A stretch of DNA of 64,000 nucleotides from contig NC_030852.1 in assembly GCF_000208745.1 (NCBI RefSeq), forward strand, positions 790,723-854,722, in the 5' to 3' direction. This DNA comes from Theobroma cacao. Taxonomy: Eukaryota > Streptophyta > Magnoliopsida > Malvales > Malvaceae. Both the position numbers and the translations under genes were made by a program. A model generated the notes under the pieces. The model worked only from the letters and a program-made list of their open reading frames with translations. It made no database searches and was not told the origin of the DNA. Position 1 is the stretch's first letter. Every line of letters begins with the position of its first letter. Positions 38,216 to 52,200 of the stretch are shown piece after piece.

Positions 38216-38256
38216 TGGGCCAAGCATTTCTTCTTTGCATAATTTCCATTGGCCCA
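38216..38256 (+). promoter_or_regulatory. Paired site II elements upstream of bL12m
   Basis: TGGGCC at 38216-38221 and GGCCCA at 38251-38256 form an inverted pair. Site II (TGGGCY) motifs are bound by TCP factors and are enriched upstream of plant ribosomal and mitochondrial protein genes, which fits the downstream gene. Confidence 0.55.
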
Positions 38257-38398
38257 AACAAAGTCCAAAGTCACAGGCCGAAATTTCGAAAGGAGCTCGG
38301 CCTGTTCTCGCCTCCTTTCCCTCACTTTGCTCCACCTTTCCATCTGCCTCTCGCCGCTGCGCCGATTCAAAGGCACGGTCCTTTTCATTTCCTCTCAA

Positions 38399-39323
38399 GT
38401 AAGTGAACTACTTCTTTTGTCTCGTTTCATATTGGGTTCTAGGATTTGTCTTTATTTTTCAAAACGGGGATTGATTCGGGAAGATATATGTTGTTTTTCT
38501 TCTTCTTTTGCTGGAATCATAGTGTTTTTCTAGTACATATCTGGTTTTGGGTTTGTCCCAAAAACACTTTTACTTTGATTGGTGGAAAGTAGAAATTCTT
38601 ACGTTTCTTTTGAGTGATTTATCTCCTATGGATTTAATCGTAAGCCAAATCTCGTTCTCGTTTTCTCGTTCTCATTGAAAATTCCTTTCGATAATCTCAA
38701 TCTTATTTAATGAAACTAAAAGCAACCCAGTTTTAGTAAGTTTGGTAAAATTTGATTGATCAGGATTCGTTGTTCAAACTCAAGCTTACCTTGAAAGGAG
38801 TAAGAGCTACTTGAACTTAAGAACTCCGTTTTGTTATTATCAGTAACTTAAAATTAAGTTAAAGCTTATTTTATGTAATTTTGTTGTTGTTGTTTATGTG
38901 CTTTTTGGAGCTCAGTTAGGCTCGCCACTTGCTCGAGCCAAGTGTTCTAATACTTGAGCTTGGCTTGCTTGATTATTGAGCTCGACTTGGTTGTGAACTA
39001 ATTGAAGTTGAATATTTTGCGAGTTGAGCCCAAGTAATTTGTGAATAGGCTTGACTTATTTATTCCCTAAGCCATTGATAGAGCTCCAATATTGCTTACT
39101 CTATAATTCCATCAACTAAACGTAACATGCTATGTAAATATATATAGTATGATTTCAGTGCATTGGAATGACTATATTTGTTGGGGAATGGGCATGATTA
39201 ATTAGTCCTTGCCACGACTAACATCTGTTGTGTGGATAGCCAGATATTAGCATTGCGTTTTTAGATGTGAGCAGGGATTCTTTTCCTCTGCAAAAATAGT
39301 GTTAATTGTCCTTTCACATGCAG
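38399..39323 (+). other. Probable 5'-UTR intron of the bL12m gene
   Basis: A donor CTCAA/GTAAGTG at 38399 and an acceptor CACATGCAG ending at 39323 bound a T-rich 925-bp segment without open frames. A leader intron is common in plant ribosomal protein genes. The leader exon would be about 38260-38398. Confidence 0.5.
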
Positions 39324-39438
39324 GTGAGATCTTATGAGGCGGTGTTGAACAGTTGGCAACTTCTAGTTACTTGGTTGAAGCAGATAAGTTCTTTCTGTCC
39401 ATATTTTCCATGAGTCATTGTTTTATCTGATGCAAATC

Positions 39439-40020
39439 ATGAAGCTATTTGGACTTGTAAAAGTGATTCATGTCCGTCCCTCTGTTCGTGAAGTAACTGG
39501 ACCTTTGCAGTCTCGTACCTTCCAGCATGATTTTGTTCCAAGAGATCCCAATGCTAAGCCTAAAAGGTTCAAATATCCACAATTCTATGATCCATATGGC
39601 CCAAGACCTCTGCCCTCTGATAAGATTGTTCAACTGGCAGAGCGCATTGCTTCCCTACTACCTGAAGAACGCAGACAAATTGGTCCTACTCTGTCCGAGA
39701 GGCTAAGGCACCCAAAATTGCAGCCGATTGAGACTGAAGGGATGGACTTGGGTTCACAAGGTGGAGGAGCTGCAGAAGCTACAAAGGTTGAGGAGAAGAA
39801 AGAGAAAACAGCATTTGATGTTAAGTTGGAGAAGTTTGATGCTGCTGCAAAAATCAAAGTTATTAAAGAAGTGAGAGCTTTTACTAATTTGGGTTTGAAA
39901 GAGGCCAAGGACCTTGTTGAAAAGGTACCTGTTTTGCTCAAACAAGGCATCACCAAGGAGGAAGCAAATGACATAATTGAGAAGATAAAGTCAGCTGGAG
40001 GAGTTGCTGTCATGGAGTGA
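39439..40020 (+). CDS. Mitochondrial large-subunit ribosomal protein bL12 (L7/L12 type)
   Basis: The uninterrupted coding exon gives 193 residues from the ATG of [12 protein letters not shown]. In-frame ATGs at 39418 and 39430 would add 7 or 3 residues; the third was chosen because homologues start MKL. The basic, Ser/Arg-containing N-terminus looks like a mitochondrial targeting sequence. Next comes the plant-mitochondrial block [20 protein letters not shown] and a Gly/Ala/Glu-rich hinge. The C-terminal L7/L12 domain (about residues 125-193) includes [21 protein letters not shown] and ends AGGVAVME. This domain forms the ribosomal stalk that recruits translation factors. Arabidopsis has several paralogues, so no single symbol is given. 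Confidence 0.92.
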   Translation: MKLFGLVKVIHVRPSVREVTGPLQSRTFQHDFVPRDPNAKPKRFKYPQFYDPYGPRPLPSDKIVQLAERIASLLPEERRQIGPTLSERLRHPKLQPIETEGMDLGSQGGGAAEATKVEEKKEKTAFDVKLEKFDAAAKIKVIKEVRAFTNLGLKEAKDLVEKVPVLLKQGITKEEANDIIEKIKSAGGVAVME

Positions 40021-40557
40021 GCTTTTTGTTATTTTTCTCACTGCTTTTTATTGTTCTGTTTTAATGAGTCAGCCATATTGGGGAAACGATGGAAACATGC
40101 TACCATATAAGTTTTGTTGTATGGGAAGGCTATTATTAATCAGATTCAGAGATGCAAAGCAATAATCAGGTTTGAAATTTTGATTTTGTTTCAATAGCCT
40201 CAGTTTTCAATGTGTAGACAGTTAGATACTGTTGAAATGTAATTTACAGAATTTCTTTCTAGGATGAAAATTTTGGAAGAAGAAGAGCAGGCAACATATA
40301 TCTTCAGTCTTACTTATCTTAAGTGGCTATGTTGGATTTAATATGCTTTTCTTCATTTTCAGACATCAATTCATTTGCTCGTCTTAATGTCCATTGTGCT
40401 ATTTCTATTTCTTTCTCCATCTTTTTCGATGCTGGTTGAGCAAACCTGTGAAAGTTATATTTGGAAAGTGTGAATCAACAATCAACACCCTTGATTGCCG
40501 TTGAACTGGTGTATGACAAACAATTGCATATCCCTGTGGGAAAATAGTTATGGCTAA

Positions 40558-41263
40558 TGGGCATCCGCATATGGATCCGTCTAGATCTGATAATTCGTAT
40601 TAACGTGTCGTAAATGTTTCAGGTACGATTAGACAAGAAATATGTTAAGATTAAACATGAATACGATACGTTTAATATTTGTGTCTTAAATTTAAAACAC
40701 GTACACGTATACGTTTAATACACGTATAACACGACACGACACGATTAACACGTTTATTAAACGTGTCAATAAACGACACGACATGATTAATAATACGTTT
40801 AACACTATTAACACGATTAAATAAAAATATTTACAATTAAATATAATTTTATTATTTAAATTTAAAATTTAAAATTATAATAAAACAAAAATAATAATAA
40901 TATCAAATAATCACCAAAAGTTAAAATTTAGGGTTGAACATGTATAATTACATTATATCTTTTATAAAATAAAAAAATTTATTAAAATAATTATTTAAAA
41001 TTATTTATATAAAGTTAAAATAGTTTTTAATTATTAAGTTTTAATAGGTTAGTAAATGTGTCACGTATACACGTTTAAATACGATAATATGATTAAACAC
41101 GATAACACAATTAAGTAAACATATTTAAACGTATTTATCGTGTTTTCGTGTCTTAAGGTGTCAAACACAATTAGATACGAAACACGTTAATACTAAACTC
41201 AAAACTTATTTAACCCGTATCTTCTCGTGTCGTGTTCAAAATTACCAGATCTAAATCCGCCCT
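40558..41263. mobile_element. Non-autonomous TIR element rich in ACACG motifs (hAT-like MITE)
   Basis: The left end GGATCCGTCTAGATCTGATAA (one base over is trimmed here: TCTAGATCTGATAATTC) matches the right end in reverse complement, GGATTTAGATCTGGTAATTT. Subterminal regions carry many CACGA/CGTGT motifs in both orientations, with a perfect 19-bp palindrome (ACACGTTTA-T-TAAACGTGT, 40748-40766) near the left third. The middle is plain AT-rich. There is no coding frame. Subterminal short repeats of this kind are a hAT feature; class assignment is inference. Confidence 0.6.
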
Positions 41264-41460
41264 TGGGAATCTCAAGTTGAATGCGGAGAGTTTGCTCATT
41301 CTCTACAAAACCATACTAACTTATAGGAAAGCCTCAGTTCCTAGTGTTATCCTGCAGTGATCAAATGGTAAATGCAGTGGCCTATTTCCAATCACTTCTG
41401 CCCGTCACATAGGTGGCCATAGGACCAGAATTTTTAAAAGAAAATTTGCCAAAACATACA

Positions 41461-41532
41461 GGGGCGTTCCGAGAATCGAACTCGGGACCTCTCGCACCCA
41501 AAGCGAGAATCATACCACTAGACCAAACGCCC
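41461..41532 (-). tRNA. tRNA-Pro (anticodon UGG)
   Basis: The minus strand folds as a complete cloverleaf. The acceptor stem GGGCGTT pairs with AACGCCC, and the D arm contains TCTAGTGGTATGA (A box). The anticodon stem is CTCGC/GCGAG with loop TTTGGGT (anticodon TGG at 41498-41500), and the T arm is GGTTCGA-like (CCCGAGTTCGATTCTCGG, B box). There is no intron. A TTTT run 25-30 bp downstream can terminate Pol III. CCA is not encoded, as usual for nuclear genes. Confidence 0.95.
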
Positions 41533-42055
41533 TCATAAGCTTGTTGGCACAATGCACATACCTAGTCGTATAAACTGTACTTGAACAGGATTTTCGCCGA
41601 AGCTGCTACCACCCTTGAACAGGATTTTTGGTAAAACTGTTACCATCCTTTTGATAATTTGGACCGGCACAAAGATTTAGTGCGAAGTAGATTATCAAGT
41701 TACAAAAAACAAATAATAGTTCTGATGCTAAACTGCATTTCTGACAACAATCTACAACCATGTTTTCTCCTGATTAATTACAGTTGATGTATGAAGAACT
41801 TTTCCAATGTAATATCCTAATGAAGATTCGTTATCCCTCTGAAATCAGCTAACGATGGGAGTTACTAATAGTAACACAATTTGAAGAAGCTCTGCGAGCA
41901 GCTGCCCGGTAAATACCAAGTGCTCTATTCAACAAATCATAAACTTAAAACAGACAAAAGGAAGATATAGGCTAATGCTGTGGGCTTTCCTTTGCTCCAT
42001 CTCCACTCCTGAAGTTGTTATTAGTTTTTTCCTGAAGTTGTTAGTATATAAGATT

Positions 42056-45000
42056 TCAATTGGCAGGTTCGTATCTGCAAACGCAATCATATATCTTTCC
42101 TTTGATCAGTTTTTCTGCCAACCTCTGATTCTTCACCATTGCGAGCTGCAAACAGAGTATTTGTGTTAGGTTAAGGGTCACGAGAAACCTCTTAAACGTA
42201 TATTTTTGCAAAAGCTGAAATGCTGAACTATTTTCTACCCTCTCCACTACATCAAGTGATTTGCTGAGGATTACCAGTGTAAAAAACCCTAAGCTAAAGA
42301 AAAATCTGATACAAAGATTCCGCTCACTGATTATTCCGTCAACTAGAGAAAAGGCTACATATAATTGCTTCAATAGAAAATCACAGAACCATACCTTCAG
42401 GGCTTCACATTTGAACTGAGCATTAAAGTTGGTGTGAAGAGCTCTACCCATCCCTTCTAAGATAATCTGCACAGCAAAATGCATGATTTCTCTTATTCTC
42501 ATGACAGATGTAAGCAAGTCAGTGAAAAGCAAGCATCAGAGAACAAATAACATACCAAATCAGCATCTTTGGCTGCTGCAGCTAGCTCAGAGCTGACCTG
42601 CCGTAAATCTATGCATGGGCTCCCACACCCATTCTCAACAACCATCAAAGGAACTGAAGATGCATTTTCTTTAGAACCATCTAATGTATTGTTCATTGCA
42701 TCCACCAGAAGACCTCCAGCTTCAGCAGCTCTGCGAAGGATATCACAATGCTGTGGACTAGAAGAATCAGCTTACCATGTTGAATGCATGATGGTAAAAA
42801 GTACAACAAAAGCTGAAAAGCTAAAACTAGAAATGAAGCCATTTATATGTCTCTGTTGCATTAAAATTATGATTTCCATTTTCTTTCATCAGAGCCCAAT
42901 CTCTGCTAGAAAAGTCTTGTAAACTCTCTAGTTAGATGCAAGTTGTCCACTAATTCATCTATAATTCAAGTTTATATGTGAAACTGATTCCCTCTTTCTC
43001 TAGAATTAAATGAGAGAACATTTCATGAGATGCTTCAAAAAACGTATTCAAATAAAAAATAATGTAGAAGCGAAGTGGAAAGGAAAAGCAAGCAATATCA
43101 AGAAAAGGCAAACCTTTGCAGCCTCAGCAACGATATCAGGAAGCTCCATAGCAGTTACATCATTCAGTGCAGGAAGAGAATTTGCAACCAAAACAACCTG
43201 CAGAAACATCTCATTATAAGTTAATCTGCAATTTAAATGGTAAGGAAACAAGATAAAGCCATTGCAGAAGATAACCAGTCCACAAAACAAGATTGCTATT
43301 TCAGTTCAAAAGGTAAGGCATTTTTGTGCAGCACAATAATCATCTTCAGAAGAGAATAATTATACTACTTAATTTATGACACAATGCATTGAAAGAGTAC
43401 ACAGATACATTTCACACTGACAATGGAGGGCTCAGAAGTGTAAAGGACTCAACTACTTGAGGCAATCTCATTGTGCAAGTCATTATTCAGTGGAAGATCT
43501 TTCACCAGCACAATAAAGAGACAAACTTACTTCTGTTCCACGCCGGATGAGTTCTCTTGCTAGTGGAAGCATGCCCAGGACAACATCAGCACCTGAGTTG
43601 TCCACAAAGAGTAAAGCTCTCTTATGGGGCTGAGGTTTCTTCCCTTCAGATCCCAACATTCTTTCCTTAAAGAGGTCAAAATCATCCACCTGTAGTACAG
43701 AAACAAAGAGTTTGTTTCTGAGTTTTTTTTCTTAACTGAATTTTCTATTCAATAAAAAATACAGTGCAACTCAAGATTCCTTAAATATATTCAATTTTTT
43801 CTGCACTCACCCGCCAAGGTCTTTGCATTTTATTGCGACTCATCCTATAAATTTCAATAATTGTTCCTTTATGATAGAGATCAACACAGGCACGGGATCC
43901 CCAGTCAAATATATTTGCAGCTAGAACACCTTCAATTAAGGTAAGTAACCTTGCCTCCTGCATATGAGGAGAATTAAGAAAGGTCAGCAAAATAGTAGGA
44001 AAGGCAGGGCATTACAACTGGTGGATGGTGGTGTGAACTATGTGACCTCAACCAAAAATCCAATTCAGAATTTATATCAAATGATCACATATTCACATCT
44101 GAGTCTTTTGCCTGATACAGCAGTTTCATACCTATAATAACATTTTTCAGATAAGAATGAATAAACTTGAAGCAAGGTTATTTTACAGCATCTGATATAA
44201 TTTTTTCAGTAAGTACAAGCTCCTTCAATCAGGAAATAAGGAAAAATTCAAAGTTACCATACCTCATCCATACAGTCAAGCTCCATCAACAGATCAGGTA
44301 AAACAGCAAGAGATGCCTCATTTTCCCTGTTGTGATCGGTGAAACAGTGATAAGTGAATGAAGTTTAACTAAGATCCCAAGAAACAACATTGAATGACCA
44401 TCTTTGTTGCATGAATTTGGTAAGATAAATCATGAAACTGTACGAGTATGGCTGTGTAACTACTAGTGTAGGCAGGTATTTGGACAAATATCCAACTAGT
44501 TTTAATGCCCTTTTTATCTCCTATGCATAAATGCTTGGGAAATCAAATGTTAAAAGAGATTAAATCACATAATGTATCCACATAGACCTACCTTGGTAGG
44601 GGAGAAGACAAAAGTTATATTTTGCTTTCCTACTGGGCTTATCTTTGAAAACATTAAATGTCTTAAAAATAGTTTAAATGGTGTTTCCCTTCTTCAAATA
44701 AATGCAAGCAGCCAATGCAATTGCTCAGCCTCTTACTAAACCAGTTCTGCGAGAAAAGAATAAGCAGATTTTTCATTTTAGTAGCGGAAACTCCACCTGT
44801 CCTGATTAGGCTTGCATTATAGAAAAATTTTTCTTCATCAACAAATTTGCAAAATTTTATTAATTAAAAAACCACTAGAAATATACCTAAATCATATTTA
44901 GGTGTTAAAACACTTTCATATTTTTTAAGATCAAGTTAAGTATGGTACATGTAATTTTTTATGCTCATGTATGGAGAAACAAGAAAACAGATGTATTGAT

Positions 45001-46207
45001 GCAAGGTATAATGAAGGACGCACACCTACATAATGTGCGTGCACACATAACATATAAGATTGCAAGAAAAGTGGACAGCTAAGTTTTAAAAAATGAAAAA
45101 GCATTTTCACAACTTGGTTCAAATGCAGGTTACCTCTGTTTGATACTTCTATAAGCATCAAGAAATTGAAACTCCCTCAAGCACTCTTCCCTTAGTTCCA
45201 AAAGATTAGCCAACCCTAACTTCCCATATGCAGCTGGCTCCTCCATCAACCTATTGGTTGGGCGTAAAAGCAAAAGCATCCAAAAGTAAAAGTTCAATTT
45301 GTCTCCAATAACTTTTAGTTCAACAAAATTTAGGAACAATAATAAACTGTGCCACAAGCTTTTTGAAAAGCAGCATTTATTTTGATCTCAGATAAAAGTT
45401 TCTAAGCAAAGTGACCTAATGTGATTTTCAATTTGAAATTATTGCCTTTCCCATGTTTCTCTTGTTTTATAATGAGCCTCTACAATATAAAAAAAAAAAA
45501 AAACCTCAGCTACAATCATGATATTTTTCCATCTAGGGGTTGACTAGATATTACCAGTTATCAACTAACTATATATATATATATATATATAAAAATCATT
45601 AGAGTAAGTCACCTCGCCAAGTGAGCAGAGAAAGCACGTGCAAAAGCGTCACCTCTTCTTTTAGCATCATCAGTTCCACCTTCACTTGCCACTGCCTAAC
45701 ATATATGACAAGCTCACAAATTATACAATAGTTCTAAGAGCAATTCAACTTCCAATTATTTAAACTAAAGTCCTTTTAATATGGCCAAAGAAAGCAAGGA
45801 GAATACTTTTTCTTTCTCTCTTTCTCCTTTTTTTTTCTTTGTTTGAAATAGGGAAATTTCGTTTTTCCTGATCCTAAATCAAGGATTAGGAGAATGCATT
45901 TTAACCATTTGAAAGTTCAGCTGTCCTTAATCTTTGACTAGTTCTAGAAGGAAAACTACAGCCTCCAGCTTATATGATTTTATGTTTTCATAAACATTTC
46001 TTATGAAAATTGACCCAGGTATCAGTAGGCACTAGGTTATGTCAGGCAAATGCTCAAATTGTTATTTTGAATTTTGAATGCCATTCTGAAATGCTATCAC
46101 CAATCAGTGACATTGAAGTTGTCAAAACTCTACCAGAAATGGCTCCTCTCTTAAAATACAATTGGCAGATCTTTCATGATTTAGTCACTCAAGGATTTGC
46201 CTTGCTC

Positions 46208-46243
<36 letters not shown>

Positions 46244-49200
46244 GGTTAGTTATATTANGAGAGAGAGAGAGAGGGTTTTATAATGTTTAAATTACCTTAT
46301 CAACAAGGTCTGGCAAGTGCTCCGAAAGCACAGTGAACCAATATCTGAAGCAACATGTATTTCCAAAATAAGCTGCAGTCTTGAATAAAAATGAAGCAGC
46401 ATATTTGAGGTGCATACTTACTCTAGCTCACTGTGATCTGAGAGATCAATTGTATTGGGCTCATACCTGTTTGCATGTAATTCAAGATATGAGTTTAAAC
46501 AATTGCACGGACAGATAAAAAAAAATATTTGTATGATATAGTATATTTCATAATGCAAATATTTTCTCGCAGATCATAGTGTGCTGCATTAAGTTGACAA
46601 AAGAGTAGTCAATACCATTCAACTTCTTCACATATTGTTTGTAGACCTATATCTATATCTATATATATATATATAAACAGAACCTATAAACTACTGGTCT
46701 TTTGTCTAAGCATTAGCAGGATAAATGTGCAAAATATTATAGGTACTATAAATAAATAAAAAAAAGAATAGGATCAGAGATAGAATACAGTGAGGAACAC
46801 CAAAGTGTAATTTACATACATTTTTGGGTTGGCTAATAATGGGAACACCTCCAAAGTGGGAACAAGATGGAGAACACCAACATTTAAAGCACTCGCATCA
46901 GAGCGCAAAGTACCACCTTTGGAAGAGGGAACTTCAAATCCTCCAAGTCCTGTGGTTCCAGGTGGAGCCATTGGTACTGGTGCAGTAATCTCAGTCCCCT
47001 TCAACACAAACTTTTCCATCCAAGAAATCTGCAGTTAAACCCACACAAATTGGGTGTGAGGCCAGGGGGGAGAACAAAAGCTCAAAGAAAGAATTTAAAA
47101 ATGGACAAAGCCTTAGAGATCATAGAAAAGAAGCATAAGGGGAAAAAAAAAGAAGCCTCTGTTGGAAAAGCATGAGATCTCATGATTGAAATGAAAATAT
47201 TTTCTGTTGGTCCACCTTGCTTCTATAGAAAAAATTACAGATCAAGTTTATGCTTCATCAGAAAGGTTCAACATGTCGTGTCCTAATATAGGATGAATGA
47301 AGCCCAAATTTTGGAAACAGCCATCCAAGAAGAGAAATGTTCATATACCTCATTAGCCCTAGCATACACTAAGAAAATTTAGGGAGTACTCTAATAAATT
47401 AAATGGATAACCTTCACCTATTTCCTTTCTTCGATTTAACAACAGCAATATCTAGATTTCAATCTTGGTAAGTCATCAATATGTTCTAATCTGTCTGAGT
47501 CAGTTAAGTTTTTCTATAATAGTCCACTTTTACTGGACATATTCCCACACAGGTGCTTTAGGAATCAAGTCTTTATGTTGCCTTAGAAAAGATAAGATTC
47601 TAGGGAATCATTATAGTGGAGATGCTTTTGCAACTTTTAATTGTTTAATACACTTTCTTATGCTATGCATAATAATAGTTGCTATCGATCCTGGATGAGC
47701 AGAGTTTATATCTTGACTAACAATACAATAGGTTGCTCCTGTTATCCACTTTTAATGGAATATGTTCTTTGGGTGCCAAAGTATTCCTCACTTGAAAGCT
47801 ACTCCACATCTCTACCCCTATTCAATTATCCCTTTGTGACAAAAATTGAGTCCATTTTACTTTCTTCAGCCATCCCAAATAATTTTTCCACAACTAGAAG
47901 CATGCAAACATATACATTTTTCGATTCTAAAATTTTGCCCTTTATTTACTGTAAATTATTAACTTAAAGAAAAAGTTCAAGAATTATCAAGACTAAAATA
48001 AAGTAAAAGGGTGCAAAAATCAATGAATTAATTATTACATCTAAAACTTTGTTTCATCTAGGCCAAAGTATATGCATCCAAACCTTTTGTTTTTATATTT
48101 CTAAAGCAGGATCGAAGGTGAAAAGTTTATGTGATAGAGTGTAAGCAGCATTAACTCCGTGATTCATTGTCTCACGGGAATGATATTTTTACCTATTTTA
48201 AGAAATAGGTTCTGCAGAACCTTTGTATTTCAAATACTGAGCGAAACATGAAATTTCTCAAATTGACAGATAACAGAGAAAACAAGGTAAAATAAGATCT
48301 CCTTGAAAGTAATAAAGAAAGAAAATTGATGTACAAAATAAATACTAAAATTTTAAATTTCCCGAATAGGTAAAATTGACCTTTGAAAGTACGATATCAA
48401 GATTTGTTAATATACAATGCTCTACCTGATTTTTCTTCTTGGAATATTTTAAAAGCCCAGAGTTAGGCCCAGAGTAATCTATATGCCAAGACTAATTCAT
48501 TTGAAATCAACCCCCCATACAGAAGATTAAACCTTGAAGATTTTAAGAAAATAAATATGTAAAATGTTTTCAATGTAGTGTCAAACCGAGGTCGAGAGGC
48601 AAACCCAAATCCAACCCGTTTACTACAACTTAGACCCAACCCAGGCCCATTGATCTCTAAGGGGTTGATAGACTCAGGCCAGATATCACAAAATCCAACT
48701 ATACTTGCCTTTTCATTCAAGTCACCTAGTGGTGGTCCATGTATCTTTCCTCCTGTGTATGGTGCTCCCATTGGGAACCTTTCAACTAACTGATGCACCA
48801 TCAAGTCATCAAGGCCATGCTTCTCATAACTCATAAATGCACCTAGAGCTCCCAAAAACCCTTCATGTCGCAAGAACATAGCTTGTGCCTCTCCTTGTGA
48901 CCTAGACCATAGATATAACATTTGATATTTGTGGAGAGTACAGTAACTACTCATCAACAGGAACAGACATGGACAAACTTGAATAATAAAGAGAGACACA
49001 GACACTTACCAGAAATGAACAGCAAAGGAGATTGTATCCATGGTATACGCATGTCCCCTTATGAAAAATCCTCCAAAAAAGATACGCTTAAGCCCAAACC
49101 GAAGTGCATTTAAGTAAGATATCTACATAGCAGAATTACTGAAATCAGCAGCAGAAAGACATCTAACAACATAAGGAACATCAATATAATTTATCTGATT

Positions 49201-52200
49201 GGTTATGTAGGAGGTTGAATGGCAAATTCACAATAAAAACTAGTTAATATACAAATAAATTAACAAGTTTGTTCTTAGAGGTGAAAACATTTTCAAAACG
49301 CCCAGCAAAGGAATTGTTTTTCACAATATAATTCTTCACCTTCTCAGGGTTAAGGAAAGTGGCAATTATTGCCATCATATGGGAGGGAGGATGATCCTTG
49401 AAGATAATTCAAGCAAGACTTTAAGCCTAATCCCATTACCAATTCCTTAGAAAAGGGAACAAAACCAATATATTTCCAATCAGGTAATTCTACTTTACAT
49501 AATGGTTTGTTTTCATGATATTAACCTGCCCGATATTATATGAAATCATTCGCAAGAGAGACAAGGAAATATCTTCAGGTCTGTAGTCTTCAAGCTCCTT
49601 CTTGTCAGAAATAGCCTTGCCAAAACTTGAAGCTATGGTTGACGCAGAGAGACCAATCTGTGATGATTTAAGAATAGAGGGTGGTAACTATAGTGGATAT
49701 CAAGAATGAGCAAGTAGTCCATAAATCATAGAATTGACGCATCTTATATTTGCCCATGCCTCTTACATATTTTGGTAACAGATAGAAAAGATGATAAGTA
49801 AGATATACCTTAGAGTAATCCATACCACCATAAATGTCCCCAACAAGCATGTCTATGGTCCTATTGTCTCCCCTTTGACTCAACTCGAGCAGTTCATCAA
49901 AACTGAAAAAGGGGATGAATTAAGAGAAAGGCCTGCATAAAATTATATACAGAGAAGATGTAGCATCTTGGGATAACACAAAATGGACTAGGAGATTAAA
50001 ACAACCTCTTGCACTTCGTTAGCAGCCTTCCCAATCCCCAATAAGTTCCACCTCCAACATTCGTTCCGCTAACACGTTGAAACTTCCCATCCCCATCAAC
50101 CTTCACCAGGCCAGGAGTATAGATTGTTTTATATCCTAATCAAGCTTATGTCCCAAGCAGCTTGAAAATGAGGGTAAAAGAAAAAAAAATAAAAAAAATA
50201 CCTTTATCATGCTAACACCAGATCCAATATTAACAAGAAGATAGGGGAACAGATCATTATGGTCAAGCTGAACAAACTCTTTGTGGCCCTCCATGTGTGT
50301 GAAAGCTTCATGACGAATAGCCTGCTCAGTTACAATACCAAATTTACATTTGAGATGTTTGCTGTAAACTATTGTAGCAAGCATAAATTTTGTAAAAGTA
50401 TATGAAAAATACCCCCAAACATATATTTTGAAAACAATTTTTTACACCAATGCATGTTTGGATAATATATAATCTGGTTTAGGATTATAAATGACCTTAA
50501 TTAATCTGGATAATCAACAGTTTGCTCAATTTTCTACCCAACTTCTTCCATAGCCAGGATAGCCCTCCTCAAGAATTCCCAAGATTGCAGATTACAAAAT
50601 AATCATCAATTCTACACACTTTAGGAACTATTACCACAAATGAACAAATTATTTTTTCACTAAAACTCTTATAAGATTGGCTATCTCACTACTGTTGTAT
50701 AGATTTGCCCCCCATGAAGATTCTCAACCGCTTCAAGAATATACTACCAGCAGCTTTTTCTGCTTAAACAACAGCCATTTGGGAACTCTGTGTTCAATGT
50801 TCATCTACATGAAGAGTGCTAGACAAGACCACATAATAATTAGTATGCGTTCATGAATTCATCAAGAAGACAGAACAGCTTAATTCTATGTATTCAACTT
50901 CCAATCTCGACAATCAACCAAACATAAGGATCTTTGTCCACCTGTGTGTACAAGTTGATAAAGATGAAAATGGAATTTTAATGAAGAATTGACCTTAAGT
51001 AAGAAATTTGCTCCTGCCACAAGACAATCCATTTCATCTTCTTTGTCGATACTGACCCCCAGCCTTTCTTTGAAGAGGTCTGCAAACTTGTACGCCCCGC
51101 CCCCTGTGGCCTTCTCATAAACTCAACTTGTTAGGAGAACTATGCATTTAAAAAAGTATAAATGTGAAGTGGTTGAAGCTATTAACAATTTAAACTTTAG
51201 TTAAACAATTCTTATAAGAACATTTGACCTTATCATTGCAATTATTGCTCAAGAACAAGACCATTCTCAAAATCAATGAAATATTTTGATAGTTTTTTAA
51301 AGAAATATCAGGAAAAATACTCATAATATAGCTGCTTAAGTAAAATGAACCCTAAAAAAGACTGCTAAAATATTGGGAAAATGAATGGTCAAGAACTTGA
51401 GCCAGGCCATATAATGAGCCATGTAAACTCAGAATAGAAGAGATGGTATCTTGTATGAAGAGTAAATTAACAAATAGCAGCAGAAATGAGACAGCAGCAT
51501 ATACAGTAAGGGGTAGTCCAATGTTTTTCTGTCAGCATAAGGAAAAAATTGCTTAGAACTAGCTGGACATTCAAATTGCCAAAGTCAAATGAGATGCCAT
51601 GCATATTTTACTATAATAGACATTTTGAAAACAAAACTTTAATACAGGATATTCTCTGCAATGCAATATAAAACTGGTGCAACTTCTACAGATTAGAATG
51701 TAAAAATGCTATGAAGAAGTCATAAAAACAAAAATACCTTGATAACTGCATTTTCATTGGCTGGGGCCTCAGAATTCCAATGGTGGGAATCAATTCCTAT
51801 TAGCAAAGAAGGAAGGAAAAGAAGAAGACTAATCAAAAAGGCTGAATGGAATTACTGAACATAATATGTTAATGCAGGTAAAAAAGCCACAAATATGATG
51901 CTACCAGCATGTGCACTCTCTAACTTTCCGAAATAAGAAGACCGAAGAAAAATGAAAAGGGAAAGATATGCAGATGCATACCGCCACGGTGAAGCTGCTT
52001 GGAAGAAATAAAATCCAAACACTCATTTAACTTGCTTGTCTCAAACTTCACAAAATGAAGCCTGCCACCAAGAATGGGATAGCTTCTCCTGTTACCATTT
52101 GAAATACCCAGTCTTTCCTTAACAGTTTTCTTCCTCTTGTCATCAATTGATCGATCTTCATGTCTTGAAAAATACACCAACTTAATGAGAGAACCTGAAA

